DNA from: Heliomicrobium gestii
GTDB lineage: Bacteria; Bacillota; Desulfitobacteriia; Heliobacteriales; Heliobacteriaceae
DNA: 64,000 nt
Assembly (NCBI RefSeq): GCF_009877435.1
Contig: NZ_WXEX01000001.1
Span: 1-64,000, forward strand
Direction: 5' to 3'
The notes under the pieces are model-generated. The model searched no databases. It was given only the letters and a program-made list of their open reading frames with translations, and was not told the DNA's origin. Made by a program: the position numbers and the translations under genes. Of this stretch, positions 8,896 to 17,740 are shown in pieces (within the stretch, counting starts at the first letter, position 1; each line of letters starts with the position of its first letter).

Positions 8896-9138
8896 ATGAT
8901 GCTTGTGCTTGTCACGAAGGTGCGGCGCCGGATCCGGACGATCGTGCGGGTGCTGGTGGCTCTTCTTCTGTTGGGGTTGCTGGTCCCTCCTTTTTTAAAT
9001 TACAGCGAAACGTCCGTTTCGACCGTGCCGAAGGAAGAACGACCGACAGGACAGCCCTTGCGGGTGGAACAGAAGGAAACGCCGCTGATGGAACAGTTTG
9101 TGATGAAATGGAAGGAATGGACATCGAAAAAACCTTGA
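8896..9138 (+). CDS. YqzK-like small membrane protein (DUF4227)
   Basis: 80 aa with a basic N-terminus (KVRRRIRTIVR), one membrane helix (about 17-34) and an extracytoplasmic tail ending in LMEQFVMKWKEWTSKKP. B. subtilis YqzK has the same plan and sits in the same place, between spoIIM and the regulator gene before xerD, so the call rests on architecture and synteny. The ribosome site AGGAGG is eight bases from the ATG. Function unknown. Confidence 0.75.
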   Translation: MMLVLVTKVRRRIRTIVRVLVALLLLGLLVPPFLNYSETSVSTVPKEERPTGQPLRVEQKETPLMEQFVMKWKEWTSKKP

Positions 9139-9186
9139 ACGGCGCAAACCCGAGGCAGGGGCGATGCGGGCAGAAGGGGTGGCGCC

Positions 9187-9654
9187 ATGGCCGGTGACGA
9201 GTTTTTTACCTTTCGCGAGTACATGAAAAAGGAAGAGGATTGCCTGACAGCGTCGATGGAAGATTACCTGGAGATGATCTACCGGCTGTGTCAGGAACAG
9301 GGATTCACGCGCATCCATGACTTGGCGGCGGCCTTGAATGTGCAGCCGCCGTCGGCGACGAAAATGGTCCAGAAATTGGCGGAAGCGCTCTGGGTGAAGT
9401 ACGAAAAGTATGGGATCATTGTGCTCAATGAAAAAGGCCGGGAAGCGGGTCGTTTTTTGTTGCGCCGTCACAACACGATCGAAGCCTTTTTGCGCCTGAT
9501 CGGATTGCCGGAAGAGGTGCTCCAGGAGACGGAAAAGATGGAGCACACGGTGGGCGCAAAAACGCTGGTCTGTCTGACCGATTTCGTCGAGTTTTTGAAG
9601 ACGAGGCCCGATATTCTCTGTGATTACGAACGGTTTCGCCAGGCCCAGAAGTAA
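9187..9654 (+). CDS. mntR: DtxR/MntR-family metal-dependent transcriptional regulator
   Basis: 155 aa. An N-terminal winged helix (MEDYLEMIYRL, then PPSATKMVQKL) is followed by the dimerisation and metal domain. The six manganese ligands of B. subtilis MntR have visible counterparts: Asp and Glu of MEDYLE, His of RRHN, and Glu, Glu, His of ETEKMEH. It therefore probably senses Mn(II), though Fe(II) cannot be excluded. It occupies the place of fur in the Bacillus spoIIM-fur-xerD order. About 24 extra residues precede the usual MntR start; the ATG at 9187 has AAGGGG upstream, whereas inner ATGs lack an RBS. The terC gene at 42 kb carries a manganese riboswitch, so Mn control recurs in this window. 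Confidence 0.85.
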   Translation: MAGDEFFTFREYMKKEEDCLTASMEDYLEMIYRLCQEQGFTRIHDLAAALNVQPPSATKMVQKLAEALWVKYEKYGIIVLNEKGREAGRFLLRRHNTIEAFLRLIGLPEEVLQETEKMEHTVGAKTLVCLTDFVEFLKTRPDILCDYERFRQAQK

Positions 9655-9733
9655 AAGCAATCATTATAATTTATTTAAACAAAGGTTTTTCAAAATATAT
9701 CGCGAAATAAGGAGGGACAAGAAGTAAGGGTGG

Positions 9734-10270
9734 ATGGACATGAGAGAATGGCTGAGCGGTGGCCTCACCGCCGACTACGGGGCAGCGATCCGGTTTTTTC
9801 TCCAGTTGGGATCCACAGGCTGCTGGCTGATTCTCCTCGTCGCGGCGATGGGCGTAGCGGCCCTGGTCACCGGCTCCATGGCTGCCTCTGACGAGGGCGA
9901 TTGGCGACACTGGGCCGGCCTGCTTACGATTGCGCTGGGGGGCGGCGCGATCGCCTTTTGTCTCGCCACTTCGCGGGCCTTTCACCTGACCTGGGAGGTT
10001 GAACGGTTGATCGACCAGGATGAGATCCGCGATATACATGACAGCCCTGCCTGGCAGGTCGCTATCGCGACGTTGCTGGGCAAAAAGGAGAGGCAAATGC
10101 CCCTCTGGATGGATGCGGCCATTGACCATGCGGCATCGCAATACGCACGGGATTTCTACCTCTCTCCCGAAGCCCTGCAAGGGCGATTGGCGGCGGCGGC
10201 CCGGCGGGCGATGGCCGAGGGCATTGGTCTACGGGCGAAACCGGCGGACCAAAGCGATCCCCCTTGTTGA
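9734..10270 (+). CDS. Hypothetical membrane protein, 178 aa
   Basis: Not recognised. Two membrane helices (about 31-52 and 63-82) are followed by a cytosolic or extracytoplasmic domain of about 95 residues with a helical, Ala/Arg-rich end. An alternative ATG at 9740 has AGGGTGG at better spacing. Just upstream (9656-9733) the DNA is notably AT-rich. It lies between the MntR-like gene and xerD, in the same orientation, and is closed off by the terminator at 10299-10338. Confidence 0.7.
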   Translation: MDMREWLSGGLTADYGAAIRFFLQLGSTGCWLILLVAAMGVAALVTGSMAASDEGDWRHWAGLLTIALGGGAIAFCLATSRAFHLTWEVERLIDQDEIRDIHDSPAWQVAIATLLGKKERQMPLWMDAAIDHAASQYARDFYLSPEALQGRLAAAARRAMAEGIGLRAKPADQSDPPC

Positions 10271-10298
10271 CTGTTGTTGCATAATGATGAATGAGCAT

Positions 10299-10338
10299 GA
10301 CCGGGTTTGCCGAACAGGGACCCGGTCTTCCTTTTTTC
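10299..10338 (+). terminator. Terminator upstream of xerD
   Basis: Stem GACCGGGT / ACCCGGTC with a 13-nt loop followed by TTCCTTTTTTC. Confidence 0.75.
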
Positions 10339-10416
10339 GTCCTCCCTGGGCGGTTTGGGTCATGGGAGGAAAGAACCAGCGATAGGTCGAAATCTAGGCC
10401 AAAGGGGATGAGCGCG

Positions 10417-11328
10417 ATGCGGCATGGGGAGGCCTTTCTCGCCCATTTGGCGGTGGAGCGGGGGCTGTCGGAAAACACCATTCAGGCCTATCGCCGCGAT
10501 CTGGCGGATCTGGCCGTCTTTTTGACAGACCGGGGCATCGGCGATCCAGGCGATGTGAACCGTTCCGATCTGCAGGACTATCTCTACCAAACCCACCGGC
10601 GCGGACTGTCGGCGGCGACACGAGCGCGACGATTGGCGGCGATCAAGGGCTATTTCGGCTTTTTGTTGGATGAGGGCATCCGCCGGGACGATCCGACTGA
10701 GTTGATTGACGGGCCCCGGTTGCAGCGCCCCCTGCCGGATGTGCTGAATGTGGAGGAAGTGACGGCCCTCTTGCAGGCGCCGCCGCGGACGATCATTGGG
10801 TTGCGCGATCGGGCCATGTTGGAAACGATGTACGCCTGTGGATTGCGGGTGAGTGAGTTGATCGCCCTGACAGTCGATCAGGTCCGCCTCGACTTGGGAC
10901 TGGTGCGGGTGATCGGCAAAGGGCTGAAGGAGCGGATCGTTCCGTTGGGCGGTCTGGCCGCCGCCGCGATTGAAGAATACCTGGCCCGGACGCGCGGGAC
11001 ACTAACGGGACATGGGGCGGAAAAGCATCTCTTTTTGAACCAGCGGGGCAAGCCCCTGACCCGGCAAGGCTTTTGGAAGATCCTCAAAGCCTACGCGGCG
11101 GAGGGGGGGATCACGAAGGAGGTCACGCCCCACACGCTGCGCCACTCCTTCGCTACCCATCTGTTATCGAACGGCGCTGATTTGCGGGCGGTTCAGGAGA
11201 TGCTTGGACATGCCGATGTGTCGACGACACAGATCTACACCCACTTGACGACAGGGCACTTGCGGGAGGTTTACGACCGCAGCCACCCCCGGGCTCGCCT
11301 GACGATCAAGGCGAAGCGAGGCGGTTGA
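10417..11328 (+). CDS. xerD: Site-specific tyrosine recombinase XerD
   Basis: With XerC resolves chromosome dimers at dif. 303 aa; SAM-like core-binding domain (1-90) then the catalytic domain. Catalytic residues are visible: Arg in ACGLRVSEL, Lys in IGKGLKER, His and Arg in TLRHSFATHL, His in LGHADVSTTQ and the nucleophile Tyr in IYTHLT. The frame is open upstream to 10291, but that part overlaps the preceding terminator. The ATG at 10417 has AAAGGGG ten bases before it; the ATG at 10408 is too close to it. The xerD-deoB-pdp order is the conserved Firmicutes arrangement. Confidence 0.93.
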   Translation: MRHGEAFLAHLAVERGLSENTIQAYRRDLADLAVFLTDRGIGDPGDVNRSDLQDYLYQTHRRGLSAATRARRLAAIKGYFGFLLDEGIRRDDPTELIDGPRLQRPLPDVLNVEEVTALLQAPPRTIIGLRDRAMLETMYACGLRVSELIALTVDQVRLDLGLVRVIGKGLKERIVPLGGLAAAAIEEYLARTRGTLTGHGAEKHLFLNQRGKPLTRQGFWKILKAYAAEGGITKEVTPHTLRHSFATHLLSNGADLRAVQEMLGHADVSTTQIYTHLTTGHLREVYDRSHPRARLTIKAKRGG

Positions 11329-11453
11329 CAGGGTCGCGGCGCGCCGCCCGGCGTCTGGCGCCCGCCGAAGGCAACCCGTGAGCGCCGTCGCTTTGTGGCG
11401 GGAGAGAACATAGTCTTTGAAATATAATGTTGGCGGAAGAGGGGGAGACGACA

Positions 11454-12632
11454 ATGAAAAAGCGCGTCATTCTCATCGTGCTGGACAGTGTGGGCATCGG
11501 GGAACTGCCGGACGCCGATCGCTACGGTGACCGGGGGAGCCACACCTTGGCCAATATCGCCCGGGCTGTCGGCGGCTTGCGGTTGCCCAACCTGGCCAAA
11601 CTCGGACTGGGGAATATCGACGTCATCGCCGGCGTGTCGCCGGCGGAACGGCCGGACGGGCTCTTTGGCAAGATGGCCGAACGGGCGCCAGGCAAGGATA
11701 CGACGACAGGCCACTGGGAACTGGCCGGTGTCATCCTGGACAAGCCCTTTCCCGTCTACCCCGACGGTTTTCCGCCGGAGGTGATGGAGACCTTTGAGAA
11801 GGCCATCGGCCGCAGCACCCTCGGCAATGTAGCCGCCTCGGGGACAGAGATCATCGAGCGCCTTGGCGAGGAGCACATGGCGACGGGCGCGCCCATCGTC
11901 TACACGTCAGCCGACTCGGTCTTTCAGATCGCCGCCCACGAAGAGGTCATCCCATTGGAGGAACTATACCGCTACTGCCAGATCGCCCGCGACATCCTGC
12001 GAGGCGACCATGCCGTCGGCCGTGTCATCGCCCGTCCCTTTGTTGGCGTGCCCACGGCCTTCCGGCGGACGACGAACCGCCATGACTATTCGCTGAAACC
12101 GCCGGGCCGGTTGGTCTTTGACGTCATTGCCGAGGCTGGCCGGGAGGTGGCCGCCGTCGGCAAGATCTACGACATCTACGCCGGACAGGCCATCTCCCGC
12201 CATGTGTCGACCCGTTCGAACATGGAGGGGGTCGACCGCACCCTGGACTATATGCGAGAAGTGGCGCAGGGGCTGATCATGACCAATCTGGTCGACTTTG
12301 ACATGCTCTATGGCCACCGCAACGACCCGGAAGGCTATGCCCGGGCATTAGAGGAGTTTGACGGCCGTCTGCCGGAGATCCTGGCGGCGCTGCAGCCGGA
12401 AGACCTATTGCTGGTAACGGCGGATCATGGCTGCGATCCGACGACCCCTTCGACGGATCACTCCCGTGAGTATGTGCCGGTGCTGGTGACGGGGCAGCAG
12501 ATTCCTTCGGGCATCCCTCTGGGGATCCGGTCCACCTTTGCCGATCTGGGTGAAACGGTGCTTGATTGGCTTGAATTGCCGACCCTCGGCGTGGGGCAGG
12601 CGATCGCGGAGGTGCGCCATGCGGGCCTATGA
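11454..12632 (+). CDS. deoB: Phosphopentomutase
   Basis: Interconverts (deoxy)ribose 1-phosphate and 5-phosphate in nucleoside salvage. 392 aa, the normal length. Alkaline-phosphatase-superfamily residues are visible: [13 protein letters not shown] for metal binding, the catalytic Thr in KDTTTGHWE, and [10 protein letters not shown] near the end. GGGGGA lies eight bases from the ATG; the nine-residue extension upstream lacks an RBS. It overlaps pdp by 14 bases, coupling translation with the enzyme that supplies its substrate. A TATAAT at 11423-11428 may be a -10 element, but no -35 is convincing. Confidence 0.95.
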   Translation: MKKRVILIVLDSVGIGELPDADRYGDRGSHTLANIARAVGGLRLPNLAKLGLGNIDVIAGVSPAERPDGLFGKMAERAPGKDTTTGHWELAGVILDKPFPVYPDGFPPEVMETFEKAIGRSTLGNVAASGTEIIERLGEEHMATGAPIVYTSADSVFQIAAHEEVIPLEELYRYCQIARDILRGDHAVGRVIARPFVGVPTAFRRTTNRHDYSLKPPGRLVFDVIAEAGREVAAVGKIYDIYAGQAISRHVSTRSNMEGVDRTLDYMREVAQGLIMTNLVDFDMLYGHRNDPEGYARALEEFDGRLPEILAALQPEDLLLVTADHGCDPTTPSTDHSREYVPVLVTGQQIPSGIPLGIRSTFADLGETVLDWLELPTLGVGQAIAEVRHAGL

Positions 12633-13992
12633 CATCATCGCCAAAAAGCGTGACGGCGGGGAATTGACGGCCGAAGAGATCCGATTTTTCATCCACAGCT
12701 TTGCCAAGGGCGATGCTGTGACAGAGGACCAGGCGGCGGCCTGGGCGATGGCTGTCTTTCTTCAAGGGATGACGGCGGCGGAAACGGCGGCCTTGACAGA
12801 GGCCATGGTCACATCGGGCGAGACGATCGATCTGTCGCCCATCCCCGGCGTCAAGGTGGACAAGCACAGCACCGGCGGCGTCGGCGATACGACGACGCTG
12901 ATCCTGGCGCCGCTCGTGGCCGCCATGGGAATTCCCATGGCGAAGATGTCGGGGCGCGGGTTGGGGCATACGGGAGGAACCCTCGATAAGCTGGAGAGCA
13001 TTCCCGGTCTTTCCATCGATATGAGCCGGGAGGATTTTCTGGCCCAGGTCAGGTCCATCGGTGTCGCCGTGGCCGGACAGACGGCCGATCTCGTGCCGGC
13101 CGACAAGAAACTTTACGCCCTCCGCGATGTGACGGCCACGGTCGAGTCGATCCCCCTGATCGCCTCCAGCGTGATGAGCAAAAAACTGGCCGCCGGCGCC
13201 GATGCCATCCTGCTCGATGTGAAGGTGGGCTGCGGCGCTTTCATGAAAAACATCGACGATGCGCGGGAATTGGCGCGGGCCATGGTCGCCATCGGTCAGC
13301 GGCTCGGGCGGCGGACGGCGGCGCTGCTCACGGCGATGGAACAGCCCCTCGGCAACGCCGTCGGCAATGCCCTCGAGGTGGCTGAAGCGGCGGCGATCCT
13401 CGCCAACCGCGACGACTGTGGTTTCGGTCCCCTGTCGACGGACCTGCGCGAGGTGACAGTGGAACTGGCGGCGCGGCTGGCCTGGATGGCCGGCAAGGCC
13501 GACACGGTCGAGGCCGGGCTGGATTTGGCCGAACAGACCCTCCTATCGGGCGCCGCCCTCGACCGGTTTCGCCGCTTCGTCGAGGCCCAGGGCGGCGACA
13601 GCCGGGTGGTCGATGAGCCGGAACGGCTGTTGCCGCAAGCGGCGATCCGGCGGCCCCTTTTCGCTGCCCAGGCGGGGATCGTCACCGCCCTTGACGCCAT
13701 GGCTGTCGGGCGGGCGGCGGCGCTGCTCGGAGCGGGGCGAACCCGGAAGGCGGACCCCGTCGACCCGGCTGTCGGCGTCGTCCTTCACCGGCGCATCGGC
13801 GATGCCGTGGAAGCGGGCGACAAGCTGGCCGAGATTTTTGCCAACGACGACCGCTGGCAAGGGGCGGCGCAGGCCCTCGGCGACGCCTACACCATCGGAC
13901 GTGGCGACCGACACGAGCGAGAAGGATGGGCAAAGCCGCCATTGATCCTGGGAGAGGTCTATCCCGACGGGGAGTGGCCCGTCCAAAAATGA
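12619..13992 (+). CDS. pdp: Pyrimidine-nucleoside phosphorylase
   Basis: Phosphorolyses uridine/thymidine to the base and (deoxy)ribose 1-phosphate, which DeoB converts onward. 457 aa. The family signature [17 protein letters not shown] is intact and [13 protein letters not shown] forms the phosphate site. The N-terminal alpha domain, glycine-rich alpha/beta domain and C-terminal alpha/beta domain are all present. The ATG lies inside the end of deoB, with GGAGGTG five bases upstream; the longer frame to 12538 is the deoB shadow. In Bacillus this slot holds a purine phosphorylase (punA), so the substitution is a local variation. Confidence 0.94.
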   Translation: MRAYDIIAKKRDGGELTAEEIRFFIHSFAKGDAVTEDQAAAWAMAVFLQGMTAAETAALTEAMVTSGETIDLSPIPGVKVDKHSTGGVGDTTTLILAPLVAAMGIPMAKMSGRGLGHTGGTLDKLESIPGLSIDMSREDFLAQVRSIGVAVAGQTADLVPADKKLYALRDVTATVESIPLIASSVMSKKLAAGADAILLDVKVGCGAFMKNIDDARELARAMVAIGQRLGRRTAALLTAMEQPLGNAVGNALEVAEAAAILANRDDCGFGPLSTDLREVTVELAARLAWMAGKADTVEAGLDLAEQTLLSGAALDRFRRFVEAQGGDSRVVDEPERLLPQAAIRRPLFAAQAGIVTALDAMAVGRAAALLGAGRTRKADPVDPAVGVVLHRRIGDAVEAGDKLAEIFANDDRWQGAAQALGDAYTIGRGDRHEREGWAKPPLILGEVYPDGEWPVQK

Positions 13993-14044
13993 CTTCGAAC
14001 ATAATCCCGGAGAGCAGAATGAACAGACGGAAGGCGATCATCCG

Positions 14045-14545
14045 ATGAAACCACTGGAACCGGCTCCGGCGGAGTTGCGCCGGTTGGCCGAATCGATCGC
14101 CGCAGAACATCGGGCGATGGCGCTGGCGGTTGTGTCAGAGGAACCGGCGCCAGGTCCCTGGCTGGCGCCGGTTTACTACATCCACCGGGACTTTCAGTTT
14201 TATTTTTTCTCCAGCCCCTCGTCGCGCCATGCCGCCGCTACGGCGGAGACGCCGGTTGCGGCGGCGGCGGCCATTTACAATGAACCCGATGATTACGGCG
14301 CCATCCGGGGCCTGCAGATGGCGGGAACGCTGGCGGTGGTGACCGATTGGAAGGAGCGTTCCTGGGCGACAGCCGCCTTCGGGGCGCGCTTTTCCTTCTT
14401 CGGCCGTTTCCTGCGTGAGCCTCGGCTGATGTTGGAACTGCGGAAGAACGAATTGTACCGGTTTGCGGCCCAGGAGGTCTACATCACCGACAACCGCAGC
14501 GGTTTTGGCCGGCGCTACCGGTACATCCCTGCTGACATGGAATGA
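14045..14545 (+). CDS. Pyridoxamine 5'-phosphate oxidase-like FMN-binding split-barrel protein
   Basis: 166 aa with the flavin split-barrel pattern: an N-terminal helix, then strands including WLAPVYYIHRDFQFYFFSS, a central AAAAIYNEP and GLQMAGTLAVV, and a final strand pair ending in RYRYIP. Relatives of YhbP type bind FMN, haem or F420; the substrate cannot be read from sequence. It is 52 bases after pdp with no terminator between and just before the dacF promoter, so it is probably the last gene of the xerD/deoB/pdp unit. Confidence 0.78.
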   Translation: MKPLEPAPAELRRLAESIAAEHRAMALAVVSEEPAPGPWLAPVYYIHRDFQFYFFSSPSSRHAAATAETPVAAAAAIYNEPDDYGAIRGLQMAGTLAVVTDWKERSWATAAFGARFSFFGRFLREPRLMLELRKNELYRFAAQEVYITDNRSGFGRRYRYIPADME

Positions 14546-14568
14546 CCGCATTCCCCCCTGGAAATAAT
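14540..14568 (+). promoter_or_regulatory. Candidate sigma-F (sigma-G) promoter for dacF
   Basis: GAATG (14540-14544), a 15-base spacer, then GGAAATAAT (14560-14568) matches the forespore sigma-F pattern GHATR-N15-GGNNANAMT. The predicted start is about 35 bases upstream of dacF, which is a sigma-F/sigma-G gene in Bacillus. Confidence 0.5.
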
Positions 14569-14609
14569 GAGTCTGAAGAACAGACGGACTTTCAGAGGGG
14601 GAAGGATCA

Positions 14610-15770
14610 TTGAAGCGCACGACGTTCCGCCTTTCGTTGATCATGGTTTTCTTTTTCCTCGCTTCCCTGCTTCCGGTTCCAGCCTGGGCGGCGGCGCCCT
14701 TGGAGACCCAGGCCGATTCAGCGGTGCTGATGGATCCGGCGACCGGCGCCATCCTCTTCGAGAAAAATCCCCACAAACGGGTGGCGCCGGCCAGTGTAAC
14801 CAAGCTGATGACCTTGCTTGTCGCCTTTGATGCGATCGAACAGGGCAAGGCCAGCATGGACGACAAGGTCGTCACCAGCCAGCGGGCCTTTGAGATGGGC
14901 GGATCCCAGATCTATCTGGAACCGGGGGAAGAGATGGGCATGCGCGACCTGCTGACCGCCATCGCCGTCCATTCCGCCAACGACGCTTGTGTGGCTGTGG
15001 CCGAACACATCAGCGGCTCCTATGAGGCCTATGTGGATGAGATGAACAAAAAGGCCGAATCGCTTGGCCTGAAGGACACCCATTTTGCGAACCCCCACGG
15101 GCTCCCCGTGGAAAACCACTACACCTCGGCCTATGATATGGCCATGATCGCCCGGGAGGCCTTAAAGCATCCCCTATTGATGCAGTTGGTCGCCATCAAA
15201 CACTACAAGATCCGCGAGAACAGCCCCAAACCGATGCAACTGGACAACCACAACCGCCTGCTCTGGTGGTATCCGGGGACAGACGGCTTCAAGACGGGCT
15301 GGACGAGCGAGGCCAAGTACTGCCTCGTTTCAACGGTCGAAAAAGACAACCTGCGGCTGATCGCTTCCGTCTTCGGTGTTCCCGAGATCCGGGGCCACTT
15401 TAAGGAGTCGATGAAACTGTACAACTACGGCTTTTCCCGGTATACCTTCAAGACGGTGGCCAAACCGGGAGAGACCTTGGGTGAGGTTGAAGTGGGCAAG
15501 GGACGCAAAGAACGGGTCCAGGTGGTGGCCCAGGGCAAACCGGGGCTCGTCGTCGAGCGCGGCAAAGAGAAGGGCATCGAATCACGTGTTGAGATTCAAC
15601 CCTATGCCACAGCCCCCATCGCGCAAGGCCAGAAGCTTGGCGATCTGGTTATCCTGCAAAATGGGCAAGAGGTCAGCCGCCTCAATCTCGTCGCCAAGGA
15701 GGATGTGCCACGGGGCACGATTCAAATGGAACTGACGAAGATCTGGCAGGGCATGTACGGGATCCGCTAA
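14610..15770 (+). CDS. dacF: Sporulation D-alanyl-D-alanine carboxypeptidase
   Basis: Secreted, membrane-attached penicillin-binding protein (peptidase S11) that trims D-Ala from spore peptidoglycan. 386 aa: cleavable signal peptide (1-27, ending WAAA), the transpeptidase fold with SxxK in ASVTKL, SxN in HSAND and KTG in GFKTGWT, then the C-terminal beta-sandwich domain (about 275-386). TTG start with a GGGGGAAGG ribosome site. The position directly before spoIIA matches Bacillus dacF. Here a terminator (15855-15897) separates it from spoIIAA, so read-through is probably limited. Confidence 0.94.
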   Translation: MKRTTFRLSLIMVFFFLASLLPVPAWAAAPLETQADSAVLMDPATGAILFEKNPHKRVAPASVTKLMTLLVAFDAIEQGKASMDDKVVTSQRAFEMGGSQIYLEPGEEMGMRDLLTAIAVHSANDACVAVAEHISGSYEAYVDEMNKKAESLGLKDTHFANPHGLPVENHYTSAYDMAMIAREALKHPLLMQLVAIKHYKIRENSPKPMQLDNHNRLLWWYPGTDGFKTGWTSEAKYCLVSTVEKDNLRLIASVFGVPEIRGHFKESMKLYNYGFSRYTFKTVAKPGETLGEVEVGKGRKERVQVVAQGKPGLVVERGKEKGIESRVEIQPYATAPIAQGQKLGDLVILQNGQEVSRLNLVAKEDVPRGTIQMELTKIWQGMYGIR

Positions 15771-15854
15771 CCCTGTGGAAACGGATCAAGTCAGCAGAGG
15801 TCCCTGAGAAACAGCAGGGAAATGAGCGGCCCTTAACGACAATTCGGATAAAGA

Positions 15855-15897
15855 AACGGCGAAGGTGTGATGAGAAGGCGCCTTCGCCGTTTTTTTA
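15855..15897 (+). terminator. Terminator after dacF
   Basis: Perfect 11-bp stem AACGGCGAAGG / CCTTCGCCGTT with a T run. Confidence 0.88.
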
Positions 15898-15904
15898 TTC
15901 AAAA

Positions 15905-15931
15905 AGAGGATTTTCCATTAGGCTGTCGAAA
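15905..15931 (+). promoter_or_regulatory. Sigma-H-type promoter of the spoIIA operon with a 0A box on its -10
   Basis: AGAGGATTT (15905-15913) fits the sigma-H -35 RNAGGAWWW, and an 11-base spacer leads to GTCGAAA (15925-15931), one base off RNNGAAT. TGTCGAA (15924-15930) is a perfect Spo0A box overlapping the -10. The transcription start would be about 30 bases before spoIIAA. Confidence 0.6.
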
Positions 15932-15969
15932 TGGAAAAATAAGGCATGACAAAAAGGCGGTGAACCACT

Positions 15970-16323
15970 GTGGATTTGGATATAGACCGCAACGGCAACG
16001 CGCTGGTGGTGCGTCTTCAGGGCGAGATCGACCTGTGCGCCGCTGAGGCGCTGCGGCCGCGCCTCGATAAGGAGATCGAGCGCCAAAAGGCCAAGCATCT
16101 CGTCTTTAACCTGCGCAGCGTCGAGTTTATCGACAGTTCGGGCATCGGTTTTATCCTGGGCCGTTACAAGCGGGTCAAGGCGCAGGGCGGCAAAGTGGCG
16201 CTGGCCGGTCCCAACCAGTCGGTCCGTCGCATCATTGAGCTTTCGGGCATGTACAAACTCATGGAGGGGTATGCCAACGAGGCGGAAGCGCTGCGGTCGT
16301 TGGAGGGAGGGAAGACGGGGTGA
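15970..16323 (+). CDS. spoIIAA: Anti-sigma F factor antagonist
   Basis: STAS-domain protein that, unphosphorylated, pulls SpoIIAB off sigma-F in the forespore. 117 aa, as in Bacillus. The phosphorylated serine lies in VEFIDSSGIGF (first Ser, residue 56). GTG start with AAGGCGGTG upstream. Its stop overlaps the spoIIAB start (GTGA), giving translational coupling that helps fix the AA:AB ratio. First gene of the spoIIA operon. Confidence 0.95.
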   Translation: MDLDIDRNGNALVVRLQGEIDLCAAEALRPRLDKEIERQKAKHLVFNLRSVEFIDSSGIGFILGRYKRVKAQGGKVALAGPNQSVRRIIELSGMYKLMEGYANEAEALRSLEGGKTG

Positions 16324-16760
16324 AGACAAGAAACCAGGTCAAACTGGAGTTTCCCAGCATTCCGGAGAACATCGCTCTGGCCCGGGTGATTGTGGCCACC
16401 ATGCTCGCCGGGATGGACTTTACCTTGACCGATCTGGATGACGCCAAAGTCGCCGTTTCAGAAGCCGTGTCCAACGCCATCCTGCACGGCTACCAGAACC
16501 GGCCCAACGGGTTGGTCTATCTGACGATCACCGCCGAGCCGGAAGGGCTCGAGGTGATTGTGGAGGATTATGGGCGCGGGATTGTGGACGTGACGAAGGC
16601 GATGGAACCGGCTTTTTCGACCCTCGGCGATCGGCTGGGCATGGGCTTTGTCTTCATGCAATCTTTTATGGATAAGGTGGATGTGGACTCCCAGGTGGGA
16701 CGCGGCACGCGGGTGCGCATGTACAAGGCCTGCCGCCAAGCGATGCAGGCCGTGCAGTGA
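16320..16760 (+). CDS. spoIIAB: Anti-sigma F factor / serine kinase
   Basis: GHKL-family (Bergerat fold) ATPase that holds sigma-F and phosphorylates SpoIIAA. 146 aa. The N box is in VAVSEAVSNAILHGY, the G1-type box in EDYGRGIVD, and the G2 region in LGMGFVFMQSF. GTG start overlapping the spoIIAA stop. The gap to sigF is 13 bases. Confidence 0.95.
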   Translation: MKTRNQVKLEFPSIPENIALARVIVATMLAGMDFTLTDLDDAKVAVSEAVSNAILHGYQNRPNGLVYLTITAEPEGLEVIVEDYGRGIVDVTKAMEPAFSTLGDRLGMGFVFMQSFMDKVDVDSQVGRGTRVRMYKACRQAMQAVQ

Positions 16761-16773
16761 GGCGGGGGAGGCC

Positions 16774-17568
16774 ATGAATCAGCGGCTTTCGGAGATGAAC
16801 CTGCCTCGCTTTCCACTGCTTGGCGAGGAGGAGACGACCCGTCTCCTTAAAGGGGCCCGAGACGGCGACAGCGATGCCCGGGAACGGTTGATCCAATGCA
16901 ATCTCCGGCTTGTTTTCAATCTGGTGCAACGGTTTCAGCACCGGGGCTATGAGTTGGAGGATCTCTTCCAGATCGGTGTTATCGGCTTGATCAAGGCCAT
17001 CGATAAGTTTGATCTGTCTTATAATGTCCGCTTCAGCACCTACGCCGTGCCGATGATAGTGGGCGAGATCCGGCGATTTCTCCGCGATGACAGCCCGATC
17101 AAGGTCAGCCGTTCCTATAAGGAGGTGGCCCAGCGCATTCACCGGATCCGGCAGGAATTGAACGGCTCCTTGGGACGGGAGCCGACGGTCCAGGAGATCG
17201 CCGGCGCGATGAACCTCCCCGTGGAGGATGTGGTGGAAGCGCTGGAGGCGGTCCAACTGCCCACGTCCATCCATGAGACCCTCTACCAGGATGACGGCGA
17301 TCCGATCTTTCTCCTGGATCAGTTGGCCTCTGTAGGGACGGAGGAAAGCGCCTGGTTTGATCACCTGGCCCTGAAGGATGTGATGTCCCGGCTGGCCGTG
17401 CGGGAGCGAGAGATCCTGGAGATGCGTTTTTTTCAGGACAAGACACAGACCGAGGTGGCGAACCTGGTGGGGCTGTCACAGGTGCAGATCTCACGGATTG
17501 AACGGGCGGCGCTGAAAAAGATCCGTGAGATGCTGAGCCAAACGCCGCCCCGACAGGATGGGGCATAA
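16774..17568 (+). CDS. sigF: RNA polymerase sigma-F factor
   Basis: First forespore-specific sigma factor, 264 aa. Region 2 contains the core-binding YELEDLFQIGVIGLIKAI and the -10 recognition helices; region 3 follows; region 4 has the helix-turn-helix KTQTEVANLVGLSQVQISRIE. GGGGGAGG precedes the ATG at 16774; the longer open frame overlaps spoIIAB and is not used. Last gene of the spoIIA operon. No clear terminator follows in 17569-17740, a stretch in which I see nothing else except the small frame described next. Confidence 0.96.
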   Translation: MNQRLSEMNLPRFPLLGEEETTRLLKGARDGDSDARERLIQCNLRLVFNLVQRFQHRGYELEDLFQIGVIGLIKAIDKFDLSYNVRFSTYAVPMIVGEIRRFLRDDSPIKVSRSYKEVAQRIHRIRQELNGSLGREPTVQEIAGAMNLPVEDVVEALEAVQLPTSIHETLYQDDGDPIFLLDQLASVGTEESAWFDHLALKDVMSRLAVREREILEMRFFQDKTQTEVANLVGLSQVQISRIERAALKKIREMLSQTPPRQDGA

Positions 17569-17740
17569 GCAGCAAGGAAAGGGAAATCATAAAAGCAACA
17601 GGGGTGAAAGGGCCGAAGGGGTCATAAGACAGGCGGCTTCACCAAGGCGCAAAGGAATGAATGGAGAAGATACATAGTCTAACCCGCTATAGCGACGATC
17701 GCGCAGACGCACATCGCATTTTATGTAGGTGGTGAAGTTT

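Noticed and set aside
11423-11428. Promoter for deoB based on TATAAT
   Set aside because: No acceptable -35 at 16-18 bases; kept only as a remark in the deoB entry.
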